The notes: generated from the letters alone by a model not told the origin. Positions 13,478-21,437 are shown, counted from the first letter of the stretch. The stretch: 26,569 nucleotides of DNA from SCSIO-59966 sp046566185 (GCA_046566185.1 JBKHXE010000087.1:1-26569), one strand, 5' to 3'. A program made the numbers and translations.

Positions 13478-14961
13478 GCGAGGCGGTCCCGCAGGGCGCG
13501 CAGCCGCGCGAGGCTCGCGTCCCGGCCCAGGATCTCCATGGACTCGAACAGCGGCGGCGACACCCGCCGCCCGGTCACGGCCGCCCGCACCGGCGCGAAG
13601 GCGAACTTCGGCTTGACGCCCAGGCCGTCGACGAGCGCGGCGCGCAGAGCCGCCTCGACCGACTCGGTGGTCCACGTCGGCAGCGCCTCGAGGGCCGCCG
13701 CCGAGGCGTCGAGGACGTCGCGGGCCTCGGGGCGCAGGGCGGCCAGTGCGTCGTCCTCGACGACGTGGTCGGCGTCGTCGCGCAGCAGGAAGCCGAGCAT
13801 GCCGGGCGCCTCGCCCAGCAGCGTCATCCGCTCCTGGACGAGCGGCGTCGCCGCGTCGAGCACGGCCAGCTGCTCGGGGGTGAGCTGCTCGCCGACGAGC
13901 CCGGCGGCCCGCAGGTAGGGCACGAACCGGTCGCGCAGGACCTCGGCGGGCAGCAGCCGCACGTGCGCCGCGTTGATCGCCTCGGCCTTCTTCAGGTCGA
14001 ACCTGGCCGGGTTGGGGTTCACGTCGGCCACGTCGAAGGCGGCCACCATCTCCTCGGCGGTGAAGACGTCACGGTCCGGCGCGATCGACCAGCCGAGCAG
14101 CGCCAGGTAGTTGAGCAGCCCCTCGGGGAGGAAGCCGCGGTCCCGGTGGTGGAAGAGGTTGGACTCCGGGTCGCGCTTGGACAGCTTGCGGTTGCCCTCA
14201 CCCATCACGTAGGGCAGGTGGGCGAAGGCGGGGACGTGGTCGGCGACCCCGATGTCGATGAGCGCCCGGTACAGGGCGATCTGCCGTGGTGTCGAGGAGA
14301 GCAGGTCCTCACCGCGCAGCACGTGCGTGATGCCCATCAGCGCGTCGTCGACGGGGTTGACCAGCGTGTAGAGCGGCTGGCCGTTGGCGCGCGCCACGAC
14401 GAAGTCCGGCACGCTGCCTGCGGGGAAGCGCACCTGGCCGCGCACGAGGTCGTCGACGACGAGGTCGTCGCCGGGCATCCGCAGGCGCAGCACCGGCTGG
14501 CGGCCGGCGTCCCGGAAGGCCTGCCTCTGCTCGTCGCTGAGGTCGCGGTCGTGGTTGTCGTAGCCGAGCTTCGGGTCCCGGCCGGCGGCCAGGTGCCGCT
14601 CCTCGATCTCCTCCGGCGACGAGAACGACTCGTAGACGTGGCCCGCGCTCACCAGCCGGTCGAGCACGTCGGCGTAGATCTCCGAGCGCTGGGACTGGCG
14701 GTAGGGCGCGTGCGGGCCGCCCACCTCGACGCCCTCGTCCCACTCCAGCCCGAGCCAGCGCATGGCCTCGAGCAGCTGGTGGTAGCTCTCCTCGCTGTCG
14801 CGCGCGGCATCGGTGTCCTCGATGCGGAAGACCAGGGTGCCGCCGGTGTGCCGGGCGTACGCCCAGTTGAACAGGGCGGTCCGCAGCAGCCCGACGTGCG
14901 GGGTGCCGGTCGGCGACGGGCAGAAGCGGACGCGGACGGGCGCGGGGTCAGGGGCGGTCAC
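13474..14961 (-). CDS. gltX: Glutamyl-tRNA synthetase
   Basis: GltX attaches glutamate to tRNA-Glu. The 495-residue class I synthetase has CPSPTGTPHVGLLRTALFNW (the HIGH-type box as HVGL at 22-25), VFRIEDTD, VLRGEDLLSSTPRQ and the KMSKS-type box as KLSKR (259-263), then an all-helical anticodon domain. Actinobacteria generally lack GlnRS and use a non-discriminating GluRS plus GatCAB; the adjacent tRNA-Glu and tRNA-Gln genes fit this, but discrimination cannot be read from sequence by eye. GTG 14961 has no Shine-Dalgarno but a TACGCT -10-like element eight bases upstream, suggesting a leaderless mRNA. Its end overlaps the protease start. Confidence 0.96.
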   Translation of the reverse strand: MTAPDPAPVRVRFCPSPTGTPHVGLLRTALFNWAYARHTGGTLVFRIEDTDAARDSEESYHQLLEAMRWLGLEWDEGVEVGGPHAPYRQSQRSEIYADVLDRLVSAGHVYESFSSPEEIEERHLAAGRDPKLGYDNHDRDLSDEQRQAFRDAGRQPVLRLRMPGDDLVVDDLVRGQVRFPAGSVPDFVVARANGQPLYTLVNPVDDALMGITHVLRGEDLLSSTPRQIALYRALIDIGVADHVPAFAHLPYVMGEGNRKLSKRDPESNLFHHRDRGFLPEGLLNYLALLGWSIAPDRDVFTAEEMVAAFDVADVNPNPARFDLKKAEAINAAHVRLLPAEVLRDRFVPYLRAAGLVGEQLTPEQLAVLDAATPLVQERMTLLGEAPGMLGFLLRDDADHVVEDDALAALRPEARDVLDASAAALEALPTWTTESVEAALRAALVDGLGVKPKFAFAPVRAAVTGRRVSPPLFESMEILGRDASLARLRALRDRLA

Positions 14962-14969
14962 GTCGCACC

Positions 14970-14975
14970 AGCGTA
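14970..14975 (-). promoter_or_regulatory. Candidate -10 of gltX (leaderless)
   Basis: On the minus strand TACGCT is followed by eight bases and the GTG of gltX; no ribosome site is present. It lies in the 36-base gap after the FAH gene. Confidence 0.45.
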
Positions 14976-14997
14976 GGTGGTGGCCGCCGCGCCGCCG

Positions 14998-15774
14998 TTA
15001 CCGGCGGACCACCGGGTTGGACAGGACGCCGATGCCCTCGACCTCCACCTCCACGCGCTGGCCCGGCGCGAGCGGGCCGACGCCGGCGGGGGTGCCGGTG
15101 AGGATGACGTCCCCCGGCAGCAGCGTGAACGCCGCGCTGACGTAGGAGACGAGCTCGGCGACGTCGAAGACGAGCGCCGAGGTCCGCCCGTCCTGGACGG
15201 TCGCGCCGTCCAGCCGGGTCGTCAGGCGCAGGTCGGCCGGGTCCAGCTCGGTCTCGATCCACGGCCCGAGCGGGCAGGAGGAGTCGAAGCCCTTGGCACG
15301 CGCCCACTGGCCGTCGGTGCGCTGCAGGTCGCGCGCCGTGACGTCGTTGGCGCACGTGTAGCCGAGGACGACGTCGGCGACCCGCTCGCGCGGCACGTCC
15401 TTGCAGATGCGCCCGATGACGACGGCCAGCTCGCCCTCGTAGTGCACCTCGTCGGAGATGGCGGGCAGCACGATCGGGTCGTCGGGCCCGACGACAGAGG
15501 TGTTGGGCTTGAGGAAGACCAGCGGCTCCTTCGGCGGCTCGCCGCCCATCTCGGCCGCGTGGTCGGCGTAGTTCTTGCCGATGCCGACCACCTTGCTGCG
15601 CGGGATCGTGGGGGCCAGCAGGCGGACGGCGTCCAGCGGCACGGTCTCGCCGGTCGGCTTCAGCGGCGCGTACAGCGGGTCGCCGACGACGACGTGCAGC
15701 ACCTCCTCGCCCGGGTCGCCGGCGACGACGCCGAACCGGGGGTCCTCTCCGTCGGTGAACCTGGCGATACGCAT
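14998..15774 (-). CDS. Fumarylacetoacetate hydrolase (FAH)-family protein
   Basis: This 258-residue protein has the FAH catalytic barrel. KVVGIGKNYADHAAE (61-75) is followed by metal ligands in HYEGELAVVIG (Glu113, Glu115) and ANDVTARDLQ (Asp144), then Lys161 in AKGFDSSCPLGPW and the closing GDVILTGTPAGVG. The family includes oxaloacetate decarboxylases, acylpyruvases and HpaG-type isomerases; without substrate data the exact reaction is open. Homologues lie beside gltX in mycobacteria too, although no functional link is known to me. ATG 15774 has a TAGCCT -10-like element seven bases upstream and no ribosome site. Confidence 0.87.
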   Translation of the reverse strand: MRIARFTDGEDPRFGVVAGDPGEEVLHVVVGDPLYAPLKPTGETVPLDAVRLLAPTIPRSKVVGIGKNYADHAAEMGGEPPKEPLVFLKPNTSVVGPDDPIVLPAISDEVHYEGELAVVIGRICKDVPRERVADVVLGYTCANDVTARDLQRTDGQWARAKGFDSSCPLGPWIETELDPADLRLTTRLDGATVQDGRTSALVFDVAELVSYVSAAFTLLPGDVILTGTPAGVGPLAPGQRVEVEVEGIGVLSNPVVRR

Positions 15775-15781
15775 GGGCGGC

Positions 15782-15787
15782 AGGCTA
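15782..15787 (-). promoter_or_regulatory. Candidate -10 of the FAH gene (leaderless)
   Basis: TAGCCT on the minus strand is followed by seven bases and ATG 15774. It is the same hexamer and nearly the same spacing as the PLP enzyme and 67-residue genes. Confidence 0.5.
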
Positions 15788-15793
15788 GTGACC

Positions 15794-16702
15794 TCAGGTC
15801 CGCGGCAGCACGGCGAGCACCGCGTCGGCCATCAGCGCGTAGCCCTCGTCGGTGGCGTGGACGTCCGGTGGGTCGGCGCACATCCAGGTCAGCGAGCAGA
15901 CCGGCCCGGGCGACGTGCCCGTCGTCCCCGCGAACGGTGTCGCGACGTCCGCGACCCTCACGCCGGCGGCGTCGGCGGACGACGCGACGACGTCGTTCAG
16001 CTGCGCCTGCACCTGCGCGCTGCGGACAGCGAGGCCCGCGAACGGCGGGCCGAGCAGCTCGGCGACGGCGAACGGGTTGTAGTAGCCCAGCACCACGACG
16101 TCCGCCTCGGGAGCGGCGACCCGCAGCCGGCGCAGCGCCTCCGGCAGCCCGTCGCCGACCGCCTCGAGCCCGGCGGCCACGCACTCCTCGTCGACGGAGG
16201 CCGTCTCGTCGTCCAGCCGCACGCAGCGCTGGACGTCGTTCGCGCCGACCTGGAGGGTGACGAGGACGCCGTCCCCACCGTCCGGCTGCTGGGCGAGCAC
16301 CGCCTCGGCGGCGGCCAGCTGGCTGCCCTCGGGGTAGCTGCACGGCCCCGCCGACAGCAGCGAGGCCGCGGTCTCCCTCGGGCAGCCGAGGTTCACCAGC
16401 TCGGGCGTGGAACCCTGCTGCGTCAGGGCGTCGAGCACCAGGCCGGCGTAGCCCCCGTCCCGGTCGGTGCGGTCCGCCGGGTTGGTCGGCTGGTAGCCGG
16501 CGGCCAGGGAGTCGCCGGCCGCGAGGTACAGGTCGTACGTGGGGACGGTCGTCGTGGTCGGGCTCGTGCCGGTGCCGGGTCCCGCCGTCGGTCCGGTGCC
16601 GCTGGTACTCGCCTCGTCCCTGCCCGCGAGAAGGCCGACCCCGGCGACCGCCAGGACGACGAGCAGCACGGCCGCGGCGGCGAGGAGCAGGCGACGTCCC
16701 AT
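15794..16702 (-). CDS. Secreted/anchored SGNH-hydrolase (GDSL-type lipase/esterase)
   Basis: This 302-residue extracytoplasmic esterase-like protein has an N-terminal hydrophobic helix (residues 5-26, signal peptide or anchor) and then a Ser/Thr/Gly/Pro linker (31-54). The SGNH domain follows, with AAGDSLAAGY (nucleophile Ser65), VTLQVGANDV (Asn155) and DVHATDEGY (Asp280, His282). Cysteines at about 107, 121, 160 and later may form disulfides outside the cell. ATG 16702 is set by the signal peptide; the longer frame overlaps the divergent gene. The substrate is unknown. The start is 26 bases from the divergent gene's GTG. Confidence 0.85.
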   Translation of the reverse strand: MGRRLLLAAAAVLLVVLAVAGVGLLAGRDEASTSGTGPTAGPGTGTSPTTTTVPTYDLYLAAGDSLAAGYQPTNPADRTDRDGGYAGLVLDALTQQGSTPELVNLGCPRETAASLLSAGPCSYPEGSQLAAAEAVLAQQPDGGDGVLVTLQVGANDVQRCVRLDDETASVDEECVAAGLEAVGDGLPEALRRLRVAAPEADVVVLGYYNPFAVAELLGPPFAGLAVRSAQVQAQLNDVVASSADAAGVRVADVATPFAGTTGTSPGPVCSLTWMCADPPDVHATDEGYALMADAVLAVLPRT

Positions 16703-16712
16703 GCGCAGCGAG

Positions 16713-16722
16713 TATCTACAGT
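16713..16722. promoter_or_regulatory. Overlapping divergent -10 elements
   Basis: On the plus strand TACAGT (16717-16722) lies six bases before GTG 16729. On the minus strand TAGATA (16718-16713) lies ten bases before ATG 16702. The two hexamers share two bases, so polymerase could hardly hold both at once. Confidence 0.45.
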
Positions 16723-16728
16723 GGCCGG

Positions 16729-17613
16729 GTGCCGGCCGCGACCGCCTCCCGCGTGCTCCCCCAGCCGGAGTGGCGCGCACGCGAGGCCGCGCACGCCGCG
16801 CGGGTGGACGCCTGGACCGCAGGCCACCGGGAGAGGGCCCGCGAGCGCCGTCCGCACCCGGTGGAGGGCTTCCTCTTCACCTACTACTCCCACCGGCCGA
16901 ACCAGCTGCGACGGTGGCACCCCGGGCACGGGACGGCGCTCGCCGGGGCGGCAGAGCGGACCGGCTGGCGCTGGTACGCCGACGTCGGCGGCGGCGCCGT
17001 CGGGGTCGACGTCGACGCCTTCCTGGCCGAGCGCCGCGACAGCGTGCTGTTCGTGCGAGACCTGCTCCTCGCCACGGCGTCCCGCCCCGCGCACCTCGGC
17101 TGCTTCGGGCTGCACGAGTGGGCCATGGTGTACCGCCGGCCGCCCGAGCAGGTGCGGCACGCGCGGTGGCCGCTGCGGCTCGGCCCCGACGGCACCGACG
17201 CGGTCGTCGAGCGGCACCGCGTGCGGTGCTCGCACTTCGACGCCTACCGGTTCTTCACGCCCGACGCCGCACCGCTGAACACGTTGCGGCCCAGCAGGTC
17301 TGCGCAGGTCGACCTGGAGCAGCCGGGCTGCCTGCACGCCACGATGGACCTCTACAAGTGGTCCTACAAGCTGTCACCGGCGGTCCCCAGCGAGCTGGTC
17401 GGCGACTGCTTCGAGCTCGCCCGCGAGGTGCGCGTGCTGGACATGCGGGCGTCTCCCTACGACCTGTCCGCGCTCGGCCACGAGCCCGTGCGCATCGAGA
17501 CCCCGGAGGGAAAGGCCGAGTACGTCGAGGCCCAACGCGCCTTCGCCGAGCGGGCCGCGGTGCTCCGGCGACGCCTGCTGGCGGTCTGCGACGCGCTGCT
17601 CGCCGAGGAGTGA
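16729..17613 (+). CDS. Conserved protein, often labelled 3-methyladenine DNA glycosylase
   Basis: This 294-residue cytosolic protein matches an actinobacterial family that is usually annotated as a 3-methyladenine DNA glycosylase. Conserved-looking blocks are HPVEGFLFTYYSHRPNQLRRWHPG (43-66), LGCFGLHEWAMVYR, SHFDAYRFFTP, CLHATMDLYKWSYKLSP and LDMRASPYDLS. I see neither an HhH-GPD hairpin with its Gly/Pro-Asp signature nor the AAG-type motif, so the repair role rests only on inherited annotation. Many His, Tyr and Trp residues suggest an enzyme, perhaps metal-binding. The start is GTG 16729, six bases after a -10-like element; a leaderless start is likely. Confidence 0.72.
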   Translation: MPAATASRVLPQPEWRAREAAHAARVDAWTAGHRERARERRPHPVEGFLFTYYSHRPNQLRRWHPGHGTALAGAAERTGWRWYADVGGGAVGVDVDAFLAERRDSVLFVRDLLLATASRPAHLGCFGLHEWAMVYRRPPEQVRHARWPLRLGPDGTDAVVERHRVRCSHFDAYRFFTPDAAPLNTLRPSRSAQVDLEQPGCLHATMDLYKWSYKLSPAVPSELVGDCFELAREVRVLDMRASPYDLSALGHEPVRIETPEGKAEYVEAQRAFAERAAVLRRRLLAVCDALLAEE

Positions 17614-17645
17614 CCGCCCGGCGGCGACGGCCCGCCACCGCCGAG

Positions 17646-17915
17646 TCAGGGGAACAGCAGGGAGACGAGGAAGCGGACCGCCCGTCCGAGCGCGCGGCTG
17701 CTGGTGCGCAGCAGACCCGCTCCCTCCGCCCTCGCCTCCCGCCAGACATCGACGCCGAACACGACGACACCCAGGACGACGGCGACGAGCGCGGCGACGA
17801 CCAACCAGTCCGGCAGCTCGACGGCCGAACCGACGGCGAGCACGAGCCCACCGGCGAGCGCCGCCACGACCGCCAGCAGCAGCCACCCGCTCGGACGCGT
17901 GTCGACCGGCCTCAC
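17646..17915 (-). CDS. Small two-helix membrane protein
   Basis: This 89-residue protein has hydrophobic segments at about residues 11-32 and 35-54, then a basic, amphipathic tail (VWREARAEGAGLLRTSSRALGRAVRFLVSLLF). I recognise no family. Its GTG overlaps the helicase stop as GTGA, so it is translated in step with the DEAD-box gene. The coupling suggests a shared mRNA rather than a known joint task. No terminator is obvious in the 32 bases before the convergent gene at 17613. Confidence 0.68.
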   Translation of the reverse strand: MRPVDTRPSGWLLLAVVAALAGGLVLAVGSAVELPDWLVVAALVAVVLGVVVFGVDVWREARAEGAGLLRTSSRALGRAVRFLVSLLFP

Positions 17916-19627
17916 CGCTTGTCGCGGCGGACGTACGGGGTGCGCCCGCGGATCGTCGCCTGCCGCAGCGCGGCGATGACCTCGTCGGCCGCGTCCTCGG
18001 GCACCTCGACGAGCGAGAAGCGGTCGGCGATCTCGATGGCGCCGACCTGGCGGCCGGACAGCCGGGTCTCGCCGGCAATGGCGCCGACGATGTCCTGCGG
18101 GCGCACCGACGCCTGCCGGCCCAGGCCGATGAAGACCCGGGCCACCGTGTCGTCGCCGCGCCGGCCCGCGGGTCGGTCGCGGCGGCCGCCACGGTCCGGC
18201 GACGGGCGCTCGCCGCGCTCGCCCCGCTCGCCTCGCTCGGGTCGGTCGGGGCGCTCGCGGCGCGGCGGGGGCTCGGGGATCTCCTCGTCGTCCCCGCCGC
18301 CACCGGTCGCCTCGTGGGCCAGCTTCACCGCGGCCAGGGCGATCTCCATGACGTCGAACTCGTCGGCGAGGGTCTCGACGACGACGCGGAACGGGTCGAG
18401 GTCGTCCGAGACCAGCACCTCCTCCAGCGACGACCGCGTCAGCTCGAGGCGCCGGGCGCGCAGGTCGGCGACGGTCGGCACCTTCTCGACGGCGATGCGC
18501 TGGCGGGTCACGCGCTCGATGGTCTTGAGCATGCGGTGCTCCCGCGGCTCGGCGAGCGTGATGGCGACCCCCTCGCGTCCCCCTCGCCCGACCCGGCCGA
18601 TGCGGTGGACGTACGCCTCCGGCGCGGAGGGGACGTCGTAGTTGACGACGTGGGTGAGGTGCTCGACGTCGAGCCCGCGGGCCGCGACGTCGGTGGCGAC
18701 GAGCAGGTCCGCCGTGCCGGCCCGCAGCCGGCCCATCACGCGGTCCCGCTGCTCCTGCCCCATGCCGCCGTGCAGCGCCTCGGCACGGTAGCCGCGCCCG
18801 TTGAGCGTCTCGGTGAGCTGGTCGACCTCGTCGCGGGTGCGGCAGAAGACGATGGCGGCCGTGGGGGCCTCGACGTCCAGCACGCGGCCCAGCGCCGCGG
18901 GCTTGTGCGAGCGGGGCACGACGTAGGCGGTCTGCCGGACCAGGGGACCCTCGCCCTCGGCCGGCCTGGGCCGCTCGATGCGGATACGCACCGGGTTCTG
19001 CAGGTGCGTGCGGACCATCGCGTTGATGCGGCCCGGCATGGTCGCGGAGAACAGCACGGTCTGCCGGCTTTCCGGCGTGGCGTCCAGGATCGTCCCGATG
19101 TCCTCCGCGAAGCCCATGTCCAGCATCTCGTCGGCCTCGTCGAGGATGACGACGTCCAGGGCGTCGAGGCGCAGCGTGCCTCGGCCGAGGTGGTCGACCG
19201 CTCGGCCGGGCGTGGCCACGACGACGTCCACGCCGGCCTCCAGGGCGCGCAGCTGGCGCCCGATCGGCTGGCCGCCGTAGATCGGCACCACCCGCGCGCC
19301 GAGGCGGCGGCCGTAGCGGTGCACGGCCTCGGAGACCTGGACCGCCAGCTCCCGGGTCGGCACCAGCACGAGCGCCGAGGGCGAGCGCCGGTCGCGCTCG
19401 GTCGAGCGGGCGAGGCGCTCCAGGAGCGGCAGGGCGAAGGCTGCGGTCTTGCCGGTACCGGTGGCCGCCTGCCCGAGCAGGTCACGCCCCTCCAGCAGGG
19501 CGGGGATGGCCTCGGCCTGGATCGGCGTCGGCTCCTCGTACCCGAGGCCGCTGAGGGCCTCGAGGATCTCGTCGCGCAGACCGAGGTCCGCGAAGGTGGT
19601 GCTCTGCTCCGTCACGGCGACCAGCAT
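17912..19627 (-). CDS. DEAD-box ATP-dependent RNA helicase (CsdA/DeaD-like)
   Basis: This 571-residue helicase would unwind RNA in ribosome assembly or mRNA decay. All core motifs are present: Q-motif GYEEPTPIQ (29-37), Walker A ATGTGKT (55-61), PTRELA, TPGR, DEAD (163-166), SAT (194-196), IVFCRT, ATDVAARGLD and HRIGRVGR (341-348; Val replaces the usual Thr). After residue 440 comes a charged Arg/Gly/Glu-rich linker, then a DbpA-type RNA-binding domain (VARVFIGLGRQ...RGRTPYVRRDKR). The ATG 19627 is used; GTG 19615 is an alternative. It follows cimA by 12 bases and overlaps the small membrane gene. Confidence 0.93.
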   Translation of the reverse strand: MLVAVTEQSTTFADLGLRDEILEALSGLGYEEPTPIQAEAIPALLEGRDLLGQAATGTGKTAAFALPLLERLARSTERDRRSPSALVLVPTRELAVQVSEAVHRYGRRLGARVVPIYGGQPIGRQLRALEAGVDVVVATPGRAVDHLGRGTLRLDALDVVILDEADEMLDMGFAEDIGTILDATPESRQTVLFSATMPGRINAMVRTHLQNPVRIRIERPRPAEGEGPLVRQTAYVVPRSHKPAALGRVLDVEAPTAAIVFCRTRDEVDQLTETLNGRGYRAEALHGGMGQEQRDRVMGRLRAGTADLLVATDVAARGLDVEHLTHVVNYDVPSAPEAYVHRIGRVGRGGREGVAITLAEPREHRMLKTIERVTRQRIAVEKVPTVADLRARRLELTRSSLEEVLVSDDLDPFRVVVETLADEFDVMEIALAAVKLAHEATGGGGDDEEIPEPPPRRERPDRPERGERGERGERPSPDRGGRRDRPAGRRGDDTVARVFIGLGRQASVRPQDIVGAIAGETRLSGRQVGAIEIADRFSLVEVPEDAADEVIAALRQATIRGRTPYVRRDKR

Positions 19628-19639
19628 GACGGCACCGGG

Positions 19640-21238
19640 TCAGCGCCGCTGCACCCCCTGCCGCAGGAGGCCGTAGACGATGCCGTCCACCAGCGCCTCC
19701 CACGACGCCTCGACGATGTTCGCGGCGACGCCGACGGTCTCCCAGCTCGTCGTGCCGTCGCTGGTCTCGATGAGCACGCGCGTGACGGCGTCCGTGCCGT
19801 GCGCCGCATCGAGGATGCGGACCCGGAAGTCGATGAGCTCGAGGCGGGCCAGCTCGGGGTAGGCGGGCAGCAGCGCCTCGCGCAGCGCGTGGTCGAGCGC
19901 GTTGACGGGGCCGTTGCCCTCGCCGGTCGCGACGAGCCGGCGCCCGGCGGCGAGCAGCTTGACGGTGGCTTCGGAGACGGCGTCCCCGCGCTCTGGGCGG
20001 TGCTCGGTGATGACGCGCCAGCTCTCGACGTCGAACAGGGTGGCGCGCTCGCCCTCCACCTCCTCGCGCAGCAGCAGCTCGAACGACGCGTCGGCGGCCT
20101 CGAACGTGTAGCCGCGGGCCTCCAGGGCCTTGACGCGGTCGGTGACGCGCGCGAGGACCTCGGGCGACCCGCCGAGGTCGTACCCGAGCTCGCGCCCCTT
20201 GAGCTCGATGCTCGCGCGACCGGCCATGTCGGAGACGAGCATCCGCATGTCGTTGCCGACGGCCTTCGGGTCCGTGTGCTGGTACAGGTCGGGGTCGACG
20301 CGGATCGCCGAGGCGTGCAGCCCCGCCTTGTGCGCGAACGCGCTTGCCCCGACGTACGGCTGACGCGAGTAGGGGACGACGTTCGTCACCTCGCTGACGG
20401 CGTGCGCGATGCGGGTGGCCTCCTGCAGCCGGCTCGGGTCGAGCACGGGCCGCCCGGCCTTGAGGACCAGGTTCGCCACGACGGTGAGCAGGTCGGCGTT
20501 GCCGGTGCGCTCGCCGTAGCCGTTGAGCGTGCCCTGCACGTGCGTGGCGCCGGCCTCGACGGCGGCCAGCGAGTTCGCCACCGCGCAGCCGGTGTCGTTG
20601 TGGCAGTGGATGCCCAGGCGGACGCCGGTCGCCTCCAGCACCTGGGCGACGGCCTCCGCGACGCCGGGCGGCAGCATGCCTCCGTTGGTGTCGCAGAGCG
20701 CGACGACCTCGGCGCCCGCCTCGGCGGCGGTGCGGACCACCTCGACGGCGTAGGCCGGGTCGGCGGCGTAGCCGTCGAAGAAGTGCTCGGCGTCCAGGAA
20801 GACCCGGCGCCCCTCGGCGGTGAGGAACCGCACGGTGTCCCGCACCATGGCGAGGTTCTCGTGCAACGTCGTCCGCAGCGCCGCCTCGACGTGCCGCCCG
20901 TGGCTCTTGGCCACCAGGGTCACCACCTGAGCCTGCGAGTCGAGGAGCGCCCGCACCTGCGGGTCGGCCTCGGCGGTGGCGCCGGGCCGCCGGGTGGCGC
21001 CGAAGGCGGCGAGGACGGCGTGGTGCAGGGTGAGGTCGCGAGCGGCGCGGGCGAAGAACTCGGTGTCCTTGGGGATGGCGCCGGGCCACCCGCCCTCGAT
21101 GTAGTCGACACCGAGCTCGTCGAGGTAGCCGGCGATGGTCAGCTTGTCCCCCACCGACAGCGACAGCCCCTCCTGCTGCGCGCCGTCGCGCAGGGTGGTG
21201 TCGTAGACGTCGACGGCGTCGGGTCCGGTGCGGCTCAC
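19640..21238 (-). CDS. cimA: (R)-citramalate synthase
   Basis: CimA condenses pyruvate and acetyl-CoA to citramalate, opening the threonine-independent route to 2-ketobutyrate and isoleucine. The 532-residue product has a DRE-TIM barrel start with YDTTLRDGAQQEG (12-24), VDYIEGGWPG, ALCDTNGG, GIHCHNDTGCAVANS and GYGERTGNADL, then YVGASAFAHKAGLHASAI and a C-terminal regulatory domain of the LeuA type. VEGGWPG and the length separate it from LeuA. The GTG 21238 has a weak AGGA about 10 bases upstream. The 150-base leader contains a predicted Ile-rich peptide and an intrinsic terminator. leuB and leuCD, which would extend the product, are in this window. Confidence 0.93.
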   Translation of the reverse strand: MSRTGPDAVDVYDTTLRDGAQQEGLSLSVGDKLTIAGYLDELGVDYIEGGWPGAIPKDTEFFARAARDLTLHHAVLAAFGATRRPGATAEADPQVRALLDSQAQVVTLVAKSHGRHVEAALRTTLHENLAMVRDTVRFLTAEGRRVFLDAEHFFDGYAADPAYAVEVVRTAAEAGAEVVALCDTNGGMLPPGVAEAVAQVLEATGVRLGIHCHNDTGCAVANSLAAVEAGATHVQGTLNGYGERTGNADLLTVVANLVLKAGRPVLDPSRLQEATRIAHAVSEVTNVVPYSRQPYVGASAFAHKAGLHASAIRVDPDLYQHTDPKAVGNDMRMLVSDMAGRASIELKGRELGYDLGGSPEVLARVTDRVKALEARGYTFEAADASFELLLREEVEGERATLFDVESWRVITEHRPERGDAVSEATVKLLAAGRRLVATGEGNGPVNALDHALREALLPAYPELARLELIDFRVRILDAAHGTDAVTRVLIETSDGTTSWETVGVAANIVEASWEALVDGIVYGLLRQGVQRR

Positions 21239-21284
21239 GGTGCTGTCCTGTCGTTCGGTTCTGCGGGCGCGTGCTGCTCCAACG

Positions 21285-21312
21285 AAAAAGACCCCCCGGG
21301 GACGGGAGGTCT
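21285..21312 (-). terminator. Intrinsic terminator (attenuator) in the cimA leader
   Basis: In minus-strand RNA, AGACCTCCC (21312-21304) pairs with GGGGGGTCT (21297-21289) around a 6-base loop and runs into UUUU. One pair is G-U in this RNA but would be A-C on the other strand, so the element is built for minus-strand transcription. It ends 46 bases before the cimA start. Confidence 0.8.
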
Positions 21313-21340
21313 GCGCGCTCGGCGGTGGTGCCGGGCGCGC

Positions 21341-21367
21341 TCAGGTAATGATCGAGGAGCAGGTCAC
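21341..21367 (-). CDS. Predicted cimA leader peptide MTCSSIIT
   Basis: A GTG-started ORF of eight codons (Met-Thr-Cys-Ser-Ser-Ile-Ile-Thr, stop TGA) ends 28 bases before the terminator stem. Tandem ATC-ATT codons for isoleucine, the pathway's end product, fit a ribosome-sensed attenuator. ATT is an unusual codon in such GC-rich DNA. No good Shine-Dalgarno is seen; a CACCAT hexamer six bases before the GTG (21379-21374) might be a -10 for a leaderless start. GGCGGGGTG at the start can pair with CACCACCGCC (21330-21321) with one bulge. The antiterminator is not clear. Confidence 0.5.
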   Translation of the reverse strand: MTCSSIIT

Positions 21368-21389
21368 CCCGCCATGGTGCCACGCCTGC

Positions 21390-21422
21390 CCACCATCCGG
21401 GAGTGCCACGTCCGGATGGTGG
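21390..21422 (-). terminator. Hairpin terminator after ilvE
   Basis: A perfect 11-bp inverted repeat (arms 21390-21400 and 21412-21422, 11-base loop) starts 15 bases past the ilvE stop. It has no T-tract and separates ilvE from the cimA leader. Confidence 0.65.
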
Positions 21423-21437
21423 ACCGGCGTCGCCCGC

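Noticed and set aside
21313..21437. T-box riboswitch before cimA
   Set aside because: TGGCACC in the leader recalls the T-box core, but it precedes the Ile codons rather than lying next to an antiterminator, the GCG that should follow it is absent, and there is no room for a specifier stem upstream of the ilvE terminator.
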